A DNA stretch of 64,000 nt from Acanthosepion lycidas (taxonomy: Eukaryota; Mollusca; Cephalopoda; Sepiida; Sepiidae), in NCBI GenBank assembly GCA_963932145.1, contig OZ010574.1:61428166-61492165 (forward strand), given 5' to 3'. The position numbers were made by a program, and so were the translations under genes. Under the pieces are notes generated by a model. The model was given only the letters and a program-made list of their open reading frames with translations, did no database searches and was not told the DNA's origin. Of this stretch, positions 31,240-42,189 are shown piece after piece. Within the stretch, counting starts at the first letter, position 1. Every line of letters begins with the position of its first letter.

Positions 31240-31735
31240 TTTTATTTTGGGGGGTTTTGTTTTGAGAGAGAAGGTAAATTGAAAATTTTATATTTTATTA
31301 TCGAGGGAAACAAGCATTGAAAATAAAATTAGTAAGTTCTGTTTATAACGGAATCGAGAAATCTGAGATAAAATAATTTTATTTTAAAGGCGTACAGAGA
31401 AAATTCTGGGATTCCTAGTGACATTTTGATAAATCATTACAGAAATTAAAATCTTAATCTTTTAACCAAACAAAAATTAACTTTTTTTCAGTCAGCATTT
31501 TTTTTAATCAGTGAATAAATATGAATGGTTGTCTGAATATAATAAAAACATTGTCGTTCATCGATCAAATATGTTTTCTTTTCCACAACTATTTTCATTT
31601 TTTTATCGTTTTCATCTAGGCTCCCTTATTCAGCAGCCTTGTTTAATATAGAAGTTGATAAAAAAAATAATGGTGGCACCCATCATCTTTTGTGGAACAC
31701 AACATACACATAAGCATTTTTAGGCAGACACTATT
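31240..31735. other. Intergenic, nothing recognised
   Basis: AT-rich, with no supported feature. Confidence 0.35.
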
Positions 31736-31737
31736 TT

Positions 31738-32560
31738 GTGGTAAAGAATCTATCTTACATATCTATAATTCTACCATTCGTCCGTACATTGACTATTACT
31801 GCCACATCTGGTTTGCTACTCCTGCTATATAAGATTATATTGAATCAATTGCTAGGTCTACTGCTAGGAAAGTTTGTTCAATGTGTCGAGCTAAACAATT
31901 TTTCTCGACAGAATCTATCTTACATATCTATAAGTCTACCATTCGTCCTTGCTTTGAATATTACTGCCACATCTGAACTGGTGCTGCTGGTATATAATTA
32001 GAGATTCTTGATAAAATCCAAAGAACCTGCAATATTATTGGTCCTGACCTGGTATCTCGACTTCAGTCCCTTTCCCACCGCCGTAACGTAGCTTTCCTTT
32101 ACAGTTTCTGTAAATACTTTCATGATAATTGTTATGATAAACTTTCCCCTATGCTACATATGAGGACTAATTAGGACTTCTTAGAGACTCTGTGGTATTG
32201 TGGTAACTGTAGTAAGAATGTGTTGTTTTGGTGTAAGGAATATTGGGGTAAGTTTGGGTCAGTGATTGTGGCTAGCTTAATTTAATTATAAGACAGATGA
32301 AGACCCGCTTTCCCTATTCAGTTGAAATGGCTAGATGCAACCGAAAGTTCTATGCTAACAGTTTCTTCTCTCTCACTTCTTGCTAGTGGAAATCTCTTCC
32401 GGCTTATTGCTTTCCAGTTAACTTTGATCTTTAAACATTTAAATGCAGTGCTATCTTCCGTCTTCTTAATTCTCTTCTTTTATTGTACTCTCTCCTTAGT
32501 AGTAGTTTTTTTCCTTATATTCTCTAAATTTCAGTAACCCCATACATCCTAGTAGCTTTA
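31738..32560 (+). mobile_element. LINE-A relic, copy 6, with a duplicated segment
   Basis: The ILHIYKSTIRP-coding stretch (ATCTATCTTACATATCTATA) appears at 31748 and again at 31915, each followed by a decayed HIWSGAP region, so part of the element is duplicated. Later frames match DKIQRRICNIIGPDLVSRLQ, and the ending near CTAGTAGC-TTTATTGCCTTG corresponds to the LINE-A 3' end. Confidence 0.5.
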
Positions 32561-32569
32561 TTGCCTTGC

Positions 32570-33020
32570 TTGGAAGTGAAATGATGTGAAACGGGTACAA
32601 AAAAGTTCTCAAACCTGACCAAACGTCGGAATGTGAACTTTTTAGCATCACCGAGAATGTTTCAAACTCGTCCAAGAACAAACACAAAATCACTTTCAGT
32701 CAGGTGTGCCAATAAACCGATGAGATTTCGTGTGGAAATATATGCTTAGGATATTTTTTTGAGCAGCGACGCGTACATGATGGACACCTGTTGGCAAATG
32801 GAACCATTTCGCTGAAAACATCCACCGCCTATCAGGTTCTCTCACCTCACCCACACACAACTGCAGACGTTTATGTAGCTGCTTCTGCATGCACATGTAA
32901 CTTGTGTCTTTGTAAGTAATGTGATAAATTCATCGATAGCGCAAAGTCGGAGAGACTTGCAAGACGTAAATATGATCTTTTATATTATTGTATAATCATT
33001 TCAACGTTCGGATAAACCAT
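32570..33020. other. Intergenic, unassigned
   Basis: Moderately balanced composition. The 66-codon minus frame at 32696-32896 is unrecognised. No splice-supported gene is evident. Confidence 0.3.
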
Positions 33021-33022
33021 TA

Positions 33023-33023
33023 T

Positions 33024-33062
<39 letters not shown>

Positions 33063-33121
33063 TGAACATGTTGAGATAGATAGATACTAATGCAAACATA
33101 GATAGATAGATATGAACACGT

Positions 33122-33216
<95 letters not shown>

Positions 33217-33295
33217 TGAACTGGCTGAGATAGAGAGATGTAGACAGACTAAATCATAAACATAGCTGGCTAGCTAGATAGATACTAATGCAAAC

Positions 33296-33334
<39 letters not shown>

Positions 33335-33343
33335 TGAACACGT

Positions 33344-33384
<41 letters not shown>

Positions 33385-33515
33385 TAGATAGATAGATAGA
33401 TAGATATGAACACGTTGAGATAGCTAGATAGATAGATATATATTAACTGGCTGAGATAGATAGAGAGATGTAGACAGACTAAAGCAAAAACAGCTAGCTA
33501 GCTAGATAGATAGAT
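33023..33515 (+). repeat. (GATA)n / (TA)n composite array
   Basis: GATA blocks are interrupted by TATGAACACGTTGA and GAACTGGCTGAGATAGA units and by two (TA)n runs (about 33125-33160 and 33344-33381). The TATGAACACGTTGATA to TA to GATA order is repeated, so a composite unit was duplicated. Confidence 0.9.
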
Positions 33516-33519
33516 CTAA

Positions 33520-33980
33520 TCAGTTGGATGTCTGAACCGTAATCCTCATAGAATGTTTCCATAAGTTGTTGCCTATTTATACTTTTTCTATCAATTCTTT
33601 TCTGGGAATATCGAAATATAATCCTAAAAATCGGATTTTCTACATCTGTCTGTAACGTCTAAATAACTGAAACGGTAGGCTAAACATTTCTTTCCTTTGG
33701 AAGCCGTTTAAATTAACGAATATCTTAGAGAATTTTTGGAGTATGGATTGTCAAATATTTGTGGATTTGAAGCACAGCGGCGGATGTATAGCGACCATTT
33801 CTGGTGACTATTTTGTTAAATAGTGTTTTGAAGCTGAAAACTTGCTCTTTCTACGGGGTATCAGGGTCTTTCCGTAAAGCTAAATCGGAGTTATTACTTT
33901 CTAAGTATTATTAATTCTTTGCTTTAATATAAGGACGGAATTAATAACGTCATATGACGAGATAAATATTAATAATAAGA
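33520..33980. other. Intergenic, nothing recognised
   Basis: No supported feature. Confidence 0.35.
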
Positions 33981-33984
33981 CGAA

Positions 33985-34217
33985 TATTCCTGGTATCCTA
34001 TGACTTAAATACAAATAAATGTACTCACAAATACAGCCCACACTTTACCAACGGCTTTATCTATGTAAAATATTCGTGATCTTGGGCTTTTTAACTCAAA
34101 AATGCTCAACGGAAAATTTCATGATGCCATATTTGACCTTAGGTCTCTGGTTGTGACCCGGAAAGAAATGAGTAGACACCAGAAATTAAAGGAAATAATA
34201 ATAATAATAATTATAAT

Positions 34218-34266
<49 letters not shown>
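33985..34266 (+). mobile_element. LINE-C 3' end with (AAT)n tail
   Basis: Coding remnants of the YKKLYSQIQPTLY type (from ATACAAATAAATGTACTCAC) lead into a 3' UTR (TCTCTGGTTGTGACCCGGAA, GAAATGAGTAGACACC) that ends in (AAT)n at 34195-34266. Confidence 0.6.
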
Positions 34267-34268
<2 letters not shown>

Positions 34269-34269
34269 C

Positions 34270-34700
34270 CATCAATGGCTTCGAATCAGTGGAGGTAGAC
34301 AGAAAGCCTTATTATAAAAAAACAATGTCCCAATCCTCACAGACAAGAAAATCGATGCAAATAGACCAGAGATAGTCATAAAAGTTTTGTGTTTTTTTGT
34401 TTTGTTTTTTAAAAATGAAATCTGTCAACTAATTGATATGACTTCGAATCTTTTTGAAAAAAAGAATTTCAAAAACTGTTAAATTATAAGCACCTTCAAA
34501 TCGAAGTAACAAAAATCTGGAAACTTAAACCCACGATTTGGTATGATAAGGCTACCGAAAACCATGTGAGTAAAATTACTGGACACCTCAGCATCTCAGA
34601 ACTGCAAAGGATTACTTTGTGCGGAACTGCACTTATTATCCGTAAAACCATCTTCATCTAAACAAAACGTCCCAAATATGCATAGATAACTATCCAACAG
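34270..34700 (+). mobile_element. LINE-C related endonuclease relic
   Basis: DKKIDANRPEIVIKVLCFF with CQLIDMTSN keeps the RP[DE] ... ID pattern of the restriction-like endonuclease. The distal part (KLLDTSASQNCKGLLC region) is frameshifted. It follows directly on an (AAT)n tail, suggesting tandem insertion. Confidence 0.45.
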
Positions 34701-34781
34701 TGCTGATTTTACTAATAGACCCTACAGGGAACTTGTTAATTAGGGACTTGAAATTACTCTCTGGAAAGATGATGCTACGCA

Positions 34782-34782
34782 C

Positions 34783-34837
<55 letters not shown>

Positions 34838-34880
34838 TATTATTATTATTATTATAATAATAATAATAATAATAATAATA
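34782..34880. repeat. (AAT)n/(ATT)n microsatellite
   Basis: Trinucleotide runs switching strand sense: AAT, then ATT, then AAT. Confidence 0.9.
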
Positions 34881-34884
34881 CATA

Positions 34885-35537
34885 TTCAGAAACAATTGAC
34901 CATTTTGCATCAGTTTGCACGGTGATAGCAACCACCAAATACAAAACTCGGTATGATAAAGTTTGACAATATCTGCTTTGGAAAATATGCCAATTTTACG
35001 GGAAGAAAGGTGCAAGAAACTGGTATGAACATTACCCAAACCCGGTTACAGAGATAGGAGCTGTAATAATTTTATTGGACTCAGAACAATCAAAGGTAAT
35101 CGCCTCGACATAATGATCAAAGACCAGAAAAAAAACAGAATGTGCATTCTTATTGACATGGCAGTCCCTGCAGATTATAATGTATTTTTGAAGGTATTCA
35201 TAATACTATCAAAATACAAGGATATTGAAGTGGAAATCTCAAAAATGTGGTACATGAGGATATCAATAATTCCAGTTGGAGTCCTCGGATTGATGGGAAA
35301 GGGTTCCGATTGACTCATAGAAGGATCCCCGGGTGGCCATGCCTTAAAGAAATACAAAAAATTGTACTCATAAATACAGCAAACACATTACGAAGAGCTT
35401 TATCTACGTAAAATGTATGCGATCTTAGGGATTTTTTTTCCAAAAATAAACAGTGAAAAATGTCATGAAACCATTTCTTAGCCTAGGACTCTGGTTGGGA
35501 TCCGGAAGAAAATATGTATACAAGAGAAATGAAAGGA

Positions 35538-35576
<39 letters not shown>

Positions 35577-35577
35577 T
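34885..35577 (+). mobile_element. LINE-C relic, best-preserved C-terminus, with (AAT)n tail
   Basis: The plus strand: KGNRLDIMIKDQKKNRMCIL, IDMAVPADYNVFLKVF, LSKYKDIEVEISKMWYMRIS, IIPVGVLGLMGKGSD, then RIPGWPCLKEIQKIVLINTA and TLRRALST. This is the restriction-like endonuclease region (RPD here is RLD; ID retained) plus C-terminal tail of an RLE-type non-LTR element. The 3' UTR ends (AAT)n at 35538-35577. One frameshift lies near 35310. Confidence 0.65.
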
Positions 35578-35599
35578 AGGATGTGCCATTAGTGTTGCT

Positions 35600-36340
35600 A
35601 ATTTCATGAGAGATAATTAAACACTAAATACAATAATATGGAAATATTAAACAAATAGGTGATAAAATAAAATCTTTAAAAAATATTTCTTTGATTCTGT
35701 AATCAAATATATCTTAAGAATATCCTGAAATGTCGTCACCAGTTTCGCCGGCAGCGAACCTTGATGAATCATCACTAATGATATCCGCTTGAATGATTAA
35801 TCTACTTCCGGTTTAATTAACTTCTGGTGCAAATTAAACCCTGTTAACGACTGCTTTATCCATGTATCTAAACAATCCTTTTCCTCAATCTTTTTTGTCT
35901 AATATTAAATCCATCCATTTTTTAGAAGTTAGGTTAATGCAAATGTGAAAGACAGCTGTTTTTTGTTTTTTTTGCTTTTTTTTTTTTTGCTTTTTCTTTT
36001 TTCTTTTCATATGATCTGTTTTTTTTTTTGTTTTTTTTCCTTCAACACAGCTGGAAATTTGGAGGTCGTTATGGGAAAATGAAAAAAAAAATCCAAATTG
36101 TATTCTAGATTAATATTTGTTTCTTTCTTTGATAACTCGTTTTATGAATCAATAGAAAAAAAATCGAATGAAGAAAATTTCCGACGTCTTTTTGAAAAAA
36201 TAAAATGAGTAAAAAATAAAATAGACATTTCTTTCAAACAACATCAATAGGAACGACAAAAAGTGATTAGTAAAAAAGACCTACATTACTAAGGCACAGA
36301 ATCGATTACGTATCACTGATTAAATTCAAACGAACAATAA
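35600..36340. other. Intergenic, T-rich, unassigned
   Basis: T-rich stretch around 35960-36050; no supported gene. The CCAGTTTCGCCGGCAGCGAA part near 35739 is unrecognised. Confidence 0.35.
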
Positions 36341-36345
36341 ATTAA

Positions 36346-36374
36346 TTACACACACACACACACACACATATATG

Positions 36375-36450
<76 letters not shown>
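36346..36450. repeat. (CA)n then (TA)n microsatellite
   Basis: CA run followed by a TA run of about 70 bp that abuts the left end of the element at 36451. Confidence 0.95.
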
Positions 36451-36452
<2 letters not shown>

Positions 36453-37310
36453 TCATTAAAAATGACAGACAAGGTACTCCGATTAAGCTTTTTATTTAAT
36501 TTTTCTCGTGTTAGAACAAGTGTTTACTTTTTTGGACACAGTGTGTAAAAACTGTCGAAATGTTCTATAATTCCGACCGCTTTCCGCTATACTTTTAGCC
36601 ATTACGAAGGATGATTTTTTTTTTCAATTTAATTGGGTGCGTGGGGTATGTGTATATTTTTAGTGTTATAGAGATGTTTTATTTTCCGAACACAGTTAGC
36701 ACATTATGGCCGTGTTCGTAGTTAATATTATTGAGTGTTGGCTTTTTCTTTTTTTCATTATTAAGGCTTCTATTATTTTTAATCTTTTTTTACAGGTGGA
36801 TGAGGTTATTATGTTTGTATTTTCTACTAGTATGTTTCGGATGGAGTTTGGTAGGCTTGTGTGTGTGTGGTTAAGTGGGTTCTAATAGATCTGTGGTCAG
36901 ATAAGTATAACGTAAGGCGCCTGGTTAGGCATGTAGTCGTGTGAACGATGTAATTATTTATGAATTCGGTTTGATCTGGAAAATGGTTCCTTAAGAGGCA
37001 TTTAGACACATAGGCAATGTTCGTTCGTTGTAATTTTGACTTTGCTGATGTGTTGTTATTTTTGAGGATAAGTTTAGCTGTTTTAAATTTTTTGTAGTAG
37101 ATAATTTGATTTTTTTTTTTTTCGGGTCAGTTAAACTGAAAAATTAAAATCATCCTTGATAATGGCTAAAAGTATAGCGGAAAGCGCTCGGAATTATAGA
37201 GCATTTGGACAGTTTCTACACACCCTGTGTCCCAAAAAGAACACAAGAAAAATTAAATAAAAATCTTAATCGTAGTACCTTGTATGTCGTTTTGAATGAA
37301 ACATGCATAA
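36451..37310. mobile_element. Long-terminal-inverted-repeat element (~860 bp)
   Basis: The left 36451-36631 and right 37140-37310 ends are imperfect reverse complements of about 170-180 bp: both contain TTTATTTAATTTTTCT, CTATAATTCCGA and CTTTCCGCTATACTTTTAGC. The middle ~500 bp is non-coding. (TA)n arrays flank both ends. It looks like a foldback or MITE-like DNA transposon, or two inverted copies of a retroelement terminal repeat. Confidence 0.65.
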
Positions 37311-37329
37311 ATGAAGGATTGCTACCTAA

Positions 37330-37336
<7 letters not shown>

Positions 37337-37401
<65 letters not shown>

Positions 37402-37418
37402 CGTAATGATATATGTAA

Positions 37419-37496
<78 letters not shown>
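37337..37496. repeat. (TA)n microsatellites
   Basis: Two TA runs separated by TGTGCGTAATGATATATGTA; long frames here are Ile/Tyr repeats and not genes. Confidence 0.95.
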
Positions 37497-37502
<6 letters not shown>

Positions 37503-37620
37503 CCTTGTGCAGGTATGCAGAAAATAGAAAAGAACACGTTGGGTGCATAATCCGGGGTTCCTTAGTATTTTTGTTTTTATTTTTAAAAAACAGTGCTCCA
37601 TACAGAAGTAGAGCTTATAT

Positions 37621-38325
37621 TATAATAATATTTTTTGTTTAAAAATATGATTCCTTCGCTACATAAGAGTTCTCATGTTTCAAAAACGTGAGCCGAAATC
37701 ATCCAAATAATTAATAAAATTAAGTTGGATTGAGGTGTTTAGTCACGTTTCATCTTCAAGCGAAATTTTAGGAATAAGCTATCTCTCGGTTTACGTGTAT
37801 TTTTACAGAATTTGTTGTTGTGGGAGTGGCTATACTATTTTCCTTCTTTAAGTGGTCAGGGAGTTAATTCTTATCAGTAGATTCATCATCCTCTGAGAGG
37901 TTTTGCTAAGGTTGGGTAGGGTATCTATTTCAAGGCTAATGTTTACGGTCATCCTTTAGTTGGTTCCCAGTATCCTTCACTGGGAACCAACTAAAGGATG
38001 ACCGTAAACATTAGCCTTGAAATAGATACCCTACCCAACCTTAGCAAAACCTCTCAGAGGATGATGAATCTACTGATAAGAATTAACTCCCTGACCACTT
38101 AAAGAAGGAAAATAGTATAGCCACTCCCACAACAACAAATTCTGTAAAAATACACGTAAACCGAGAGATAGCTTATTCCTAAAATTTCGCTTGAAGATGA
38201 AACGTGACTAAACACCTCAATCCAACTTAATTTTATTAATTATTTGGATGATTTCGGCTCACGTTTTTGAAACATGAGAACTCTTATGTAGCGAAGGAAT
38301 CATATTTTTAAACAAAAAATATTAT

Positions 38326-38329
<4 letters not shown>
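37621..38329. repeat. Perfect-looking 350-bp-arm palindrome
   Basis: The left arm 37621-37970 and right arm 37980-38329 are reverse complements with no mismatch that I could find; the spacer is nine bases (37971-37979). The arm contains CCTTCGCTACATAAGAG and CATGTTTCAAAAACGTGAGC, related to the terminal repeat of the element at 44757-45018. The plus strand of the right arm has CTTGAAGATGAAACGTGAC. A recent inverted duplication, a foldback element or an assembly artefact are all possible. Confidence 0.9.
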
Positions 38330-38363
<34 letters not shown>

Positions 38364-38554
38364 CACAATGTTTTCATATCTTACGATTATGTAGTGGGTA
38401 TTTCTGGGAGGTAAATGTGGCACCCGATCTATCTATCTATCTATCTATCAATCAATCTATCTATCTATCTATCTATCTATATATCTATCTATATATATAT
38501 ATATATATATATATAATGATGCACAATATTTTCATATCTTACGATTATGTAGTG

Positions 38555-38600
<46 letters not shown>

Positions 38601-38622
38601 CGTGTGTGTGTGTGTGTGTGTG
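38330..38622. repeat. Microsatellite block with a duplicated 45-bp segment
   Basis: (TA)n, (TCTA)n and (GT)n runs. The segment ATGATGCACAATGTTTTCAT to GTAGTGGGTAT occurs at 38359-38404 and again at 38517-38561, both next to TA runs. Confidence 0.85.
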
Positions 38623-38624
38623 TG

Positions 38625-38940
38625 ATACCCGTCTACTAGGGAGGCTAGTCAATCCCTATTGCAGACGCTTGCTCAGGCACATTTTTTTTTGTTCAATACC
38701 GACAGAGCCCAACCGTGGTTTATACTGCAAGTATACTGAGCAGATCTTAGTTACAGTTATATAGGAAAGAGTGTGTTATCTAACGTGATCAACTATCTGC
38801 TCAAACCCTCGGTCAAGATGACTTCGTACTAGCACAGCTATCGACGGACCCCCAAGGGTACTATCTACCCAATTTCACTCACAAGCCTTTGGTCAGCCCG
38901 TGATATTGTGTTCAGGCACTTTCCAAAGGTGTCGCACGCT
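38625..38940 (-). repeat. Family-J repeat copy
   Basis: TTTATACTGCAAGTATACTG, ATCTAACGTGATCAAC and AAACCCTCGGTCAAGATGAC are matched in reverse orientation by 47590-47800 (ACCGAGGGTTTGAGGG, GTTGATCAGTCTAGATAACG, GTTGCAGTATAAACC) and by 43725-43900. Non-coding, unclassified. Confidence 0.5.
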
Positions 38941-38950
38941 TGAATGCCCC

Positions 38951-38952
38951 CC

Positions 38953-39024
<72 letters not shown>
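38951..39024. repeat. (CT)n then (TA)n microsatellite
   Basis: CT run passing into a TA run that ends at the start of a LINE-A fragment. Confidence 0.95.
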
Positions 39025-39029
<5 letters not shown>

Positions 39030-39562
39030 CTATATATGGTCTGGTGTCCCTGCTGCTCATCTCGAGGTCCTCGATAAAATCCAACGACGCATATACAATA
39101 TGATCGATCCTGACTCCAGTCACTTTCTCACTTACGTGGCTTCCCTTTGTCTTTTCTATATATCCTCCTCCATTTTCTATAAATATTTTCATGGTAAATG
39201 CTCTGAAGAGTTATTTCCACTGGTGCCTCGACTGCATGAATTCAAGCGTACTACTATGTTGGCATTTCGGTCCCACCCTTGTACTTTCGAGTTAAATGTA
39301 ACGACCTCTTCTACTCCAGCAGCTTTTTCTCTCGCACTTCCCGACAGCGAAACTACCTTCCTCTTACTTGCTTCTCTGATAACTATAATCTTCAAAGATT
39401 TAAATGTAATGTCAATCAACATCTTCTCTTGCCTTGATCTGCATTCTTCTTTTTATTTTTTCCTCAACTCCCTCGTCCCTATACCAAATCTTTTTCCTTA
39501 CTCACATTCTCTGTAGCCCCTTGCGTACAAGTGTCACTCCTGTCTTGCTTGGGGTGAAATGC
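39025..39562 (+). mobile_element. LINE-A relic, copy 7
   Basis: A frame open from the TA run reads CCYIWSGVPAAHLEVLDKIQ, RRIYNMIDPDS, then FYKYFHGKCSEELFPLVPRL, HEFKRTTMLAFRSHPCTFEL, and the WNSLP-like end is frameshifted (SLITIIFKDLNVMSINIFS). It is a 5'-truncated C-terminus of the LINE-A RT with comparatively few disruptions, so perhaps one of the younger copies. Confidence 0.65.
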
Positions 39563-39563
39563 T

Positions 39564-39615
39564 TATATATATATATATATAAATATATCTATATATATAT
39601 ATATATATATATATA
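39564..39615. repeat. (TA)n microsatellite
   Basis: TA run with short interruptions, directly after the LINE-A 3' end. Confidence 0.9.
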
Positions 39616-39684
39616 GACAGCATATCTTCATTCAAACATGTTTCATTGAATAACATAGACATATTATGTCTATTAATCATCATC

Positions 39685-40115
39685 AGGTGCCATGCGTGAT
39701 ACACAGTTAGGTGATTATGTATCTTCCGATGCATGACTGACGAGGCAGATTTTTTCCTGCAGTAGATTTCCATTTCTTTCTGCGGTAGACCAGTTGCCAT
39801 CCAAGGCTAGAGAACCCGGTCTGTCCTGCTATAGATAGATCTGGCAGTTAGTTATGTGCCATGATTGATACACGCTTAGGCGATCATGTATCTTTCGATA
39901 CCTGACTGACGAGGCAGATTAATTCCCGAAGTAGGTTGCCATTTCTTTCTGCGGTAGACCAGTTGCCATCCAAGGCTACAGAACCAGGTCTGTCCTGCTA
40001 TTTACCCATAGCTGGAGTGGAGAAGAGGATTCATACCTTTCCCAAGGGTATTAGCACGTAAGTGAATATAATGGATTCGACTGGAATTCGAACTTGATTG
40101 CTCAGTTTCCAGTTA
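39685..40115 (-). repeat. SINE-E copy, minus orientation, duplicated tail
   Basis: CTGACGAGGCAGATT occurs at about 39737 and 39904, with the CAGTTGCCATCCAAGGCTA part also doubled. The body (CCCATAGCTGGAGTGGAGAA, TTCATACCTTTCCCAAGGG) and the B-box-like GGAATTCGAAC lie at 40005-40095. As in copy 2 the tail is duplicated, here with a period near 167 bp. Confidence 0.55.
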
Positions 40116-40560
40116 TCTATTTGACTTCTTGATATTAAGATGAAATTCATCTAGGAAGACGGCATAGTTTTTGTTATCTCAAGTATTTTCGATCTCCTCC
40201 GAGATCATCCTTTGCGAAGACAACCTTATTGCGAAGACAACCTTATTGTAACTGTGATCGTTGTGATGGCGATTTTAAAAACATGCGTGAAGACGCTCTG
40301 TTATAATCATTTTAATTTATTCGTTGTCGTTATGGTGTGTTAGCACGCGCCTCAATATAAAGCATCTAAACATGGACGATAAAAATGCAAAATTGCATTA
40401 AATGTTAGTCAAATGCATTTTCAAACATTGCTACTACAGTCGTAATGAATTTTGTTGTAGCCGTTAAATTAACATATATATTTACATTTTGTCAGAGACT
40501 GAATCTTCCACATGACACTTAAATTGATGTATGCTTGAATTAAGATATGCTGCCTAAATC
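40116..40560. other. Intergenic, nothing recognised
   Basis: A small tandem duplication GCGAAGACAACCTTATT occurs at 40215 and 40232. No gene seen. Confidence 0.35.

Positions 40561-40637
<77 letters not shown>
40561..40637. repeat. (CA)n then (TA)n microsatellite
   Basis: CA run passing into a TA run. Confidence 0.95.
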
Positions 40638-40639
<2 letters not shown>

Positions 40640-41780
40640 AGTTGTAGAATAATATAACGAAGCAAGGGGTTATAACTCAAACAAAAGAAAACTACCATCA
40701 ATATTGCAAAGAGTGATAACATTTACTGGACTTAGAACTATTTTTCCTGAAAAATTGATTTAAAACAAGGATTTTATACATTTCAAATAAACGTAGCAAT
40801 TGAAGCATATGGAAACATAGTGAGACCCATCCTTCTCCAAGCCTTGTGATCTGACGCTACAGAATCGCAAATAACAGTACCAACTAACAGAAATCACATC
40901 TTTTTTAGAACATTCAATAGGACCTGAAATACATATAACTCGATAAGAAATGTAAGCAAGATGTTGACATTCAACACTACTTTAAACAAAAGCTTAGGGA
41001 GGAAACTTCTATTAAAATTGAAAAGACGAATAACAGTGAATTTGAGGAATCTATTTCGATGAAACATTGTTTTGATACAAAGATTTTATAACTTTCAACT
41101 AAAAGCACTTACTACCTGGTCAATAAATTCTGAATGCTTTCCTTATATGGAAAGAGTTATTATTACCATTACCATTTGTCTGATACTGAAAGAGCCTCCA
41201 AAATTACTCCAAATGCTGCCGGGTTTCGGGTTTTCTCGGGTTACATCTTTATTTCTTTCTGGAAATGTTTCAGGCTTTCCTTTGAAATTCATTCTTATGT
41301 AAACATTCCTGGCAATCTCTCAGTTTTTTTACTGACCGAACAAATCACCCCCATGCTGTGTTTCGTTTCCAGTTTGCGTCGGTGTGGAAAAAGAAATAGT
41401 CGAGGACGCTCGAAGTGCATTCACAAGAGACCGAATGTTAAAATTAACGCGCCGGTGCGAAATCATAAACAGAAATTTCCATGTTTCGTTGTTTATTCAT
41501 TTGGCACGGTCTAAATTAGGGTATGTCGGTGAAACATTTGGGACAACTTCTGCTACTTCTGACGCGACACACTAACGGACCAACTCTCTCCTTCGGCTAG
41601 CGAGAACTCTACATCATCTCCTCTGTTCATTTTTATATCACAGCCATTAGTTCACAACTCTCTAACGAGCGACCCGGAACTCTGTAGCCTTGTTTTCACA
41701 ACTATCTAACGGGCGGCCCGAAATTCTGCACCTATTCTAACAGTAATTTTGCTTGATGAAATGGGTGTACCAACAGAATG
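40640..41780. other. Intergenic, unassigned
   Basis: A 126-codon plus frame (41134-41514) and an overlapping one carry no recognised domain. The paired segments TCACAACTCTCTAACGAGCG and ACAACTATCTAACGGGCGGC near 41650-41710 are a small diverged tandem repeat. Confidence 0.3.
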
Positions 41781-42185
41781 ATATCTTCTTTTATGCACCA
41801 TGTCCATTCACGACGTAGGTGATCATGACCCTCCACCTTCTCCTGTCCCTTGTAGTGCTTGATAAATTTTTGTTTTTGTTATTTCTCTCAGACACTGTTT
41901 TGCTATCCACAAGTTCAAGCTCAAGTCACACGTTACTTTCCTCTGTTCCTCTTTCCCTCTGTCCGTCTTGCGAGTATCAGATTTTACAAGCTATCCTTCC
42001 TCATTGCGTATCCCAGAAATTTTAGCTGTTTAGCTGATGTTAAATATAAGTTTCCTCTTTGTTTCCATTCTCTCCAAAACCTCGTTGTTGTTCACATGTT
42101 CGTTCGATAGTATCCTTAGCATCCTTCTGTAGTACCACATTTCTGTTGTTAGGAGTCGCTTCTTCATCTCCAGACGAGGCTTGAA
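41780..42185 (-). mobile_element. LINE-B 3' relic, minus orientation
   Basis: The minus strand translates to KLKFLGYAMRK-like residues, then NLILARRTEGKRNRGK, and ends in HDHLRREWTWCI, matching RKRQPKFLGHIMRKEG ... VLNGHGA of LINE-B. The frame changes several times. The outer end (EATEMWYYRRMLRILSN-like) lies near 42150. Confidence 0.5.
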
Positions 42186-42189
42186 TCAT

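Noticed and set aside
37205..37642. 145-codon plus-strand frame and several long minus-strand frames
   Set aside because: They are translations of (TA)n arrays into Ile/Tyr repeats and have no coding signal.
38944..39516. 190-codon frame as an intact gene
   Set aside because: It starts in a (CT)n/(TA)n run and the rest is a 5'-truncated LINE-A C-terminus with a frameshift at the end.
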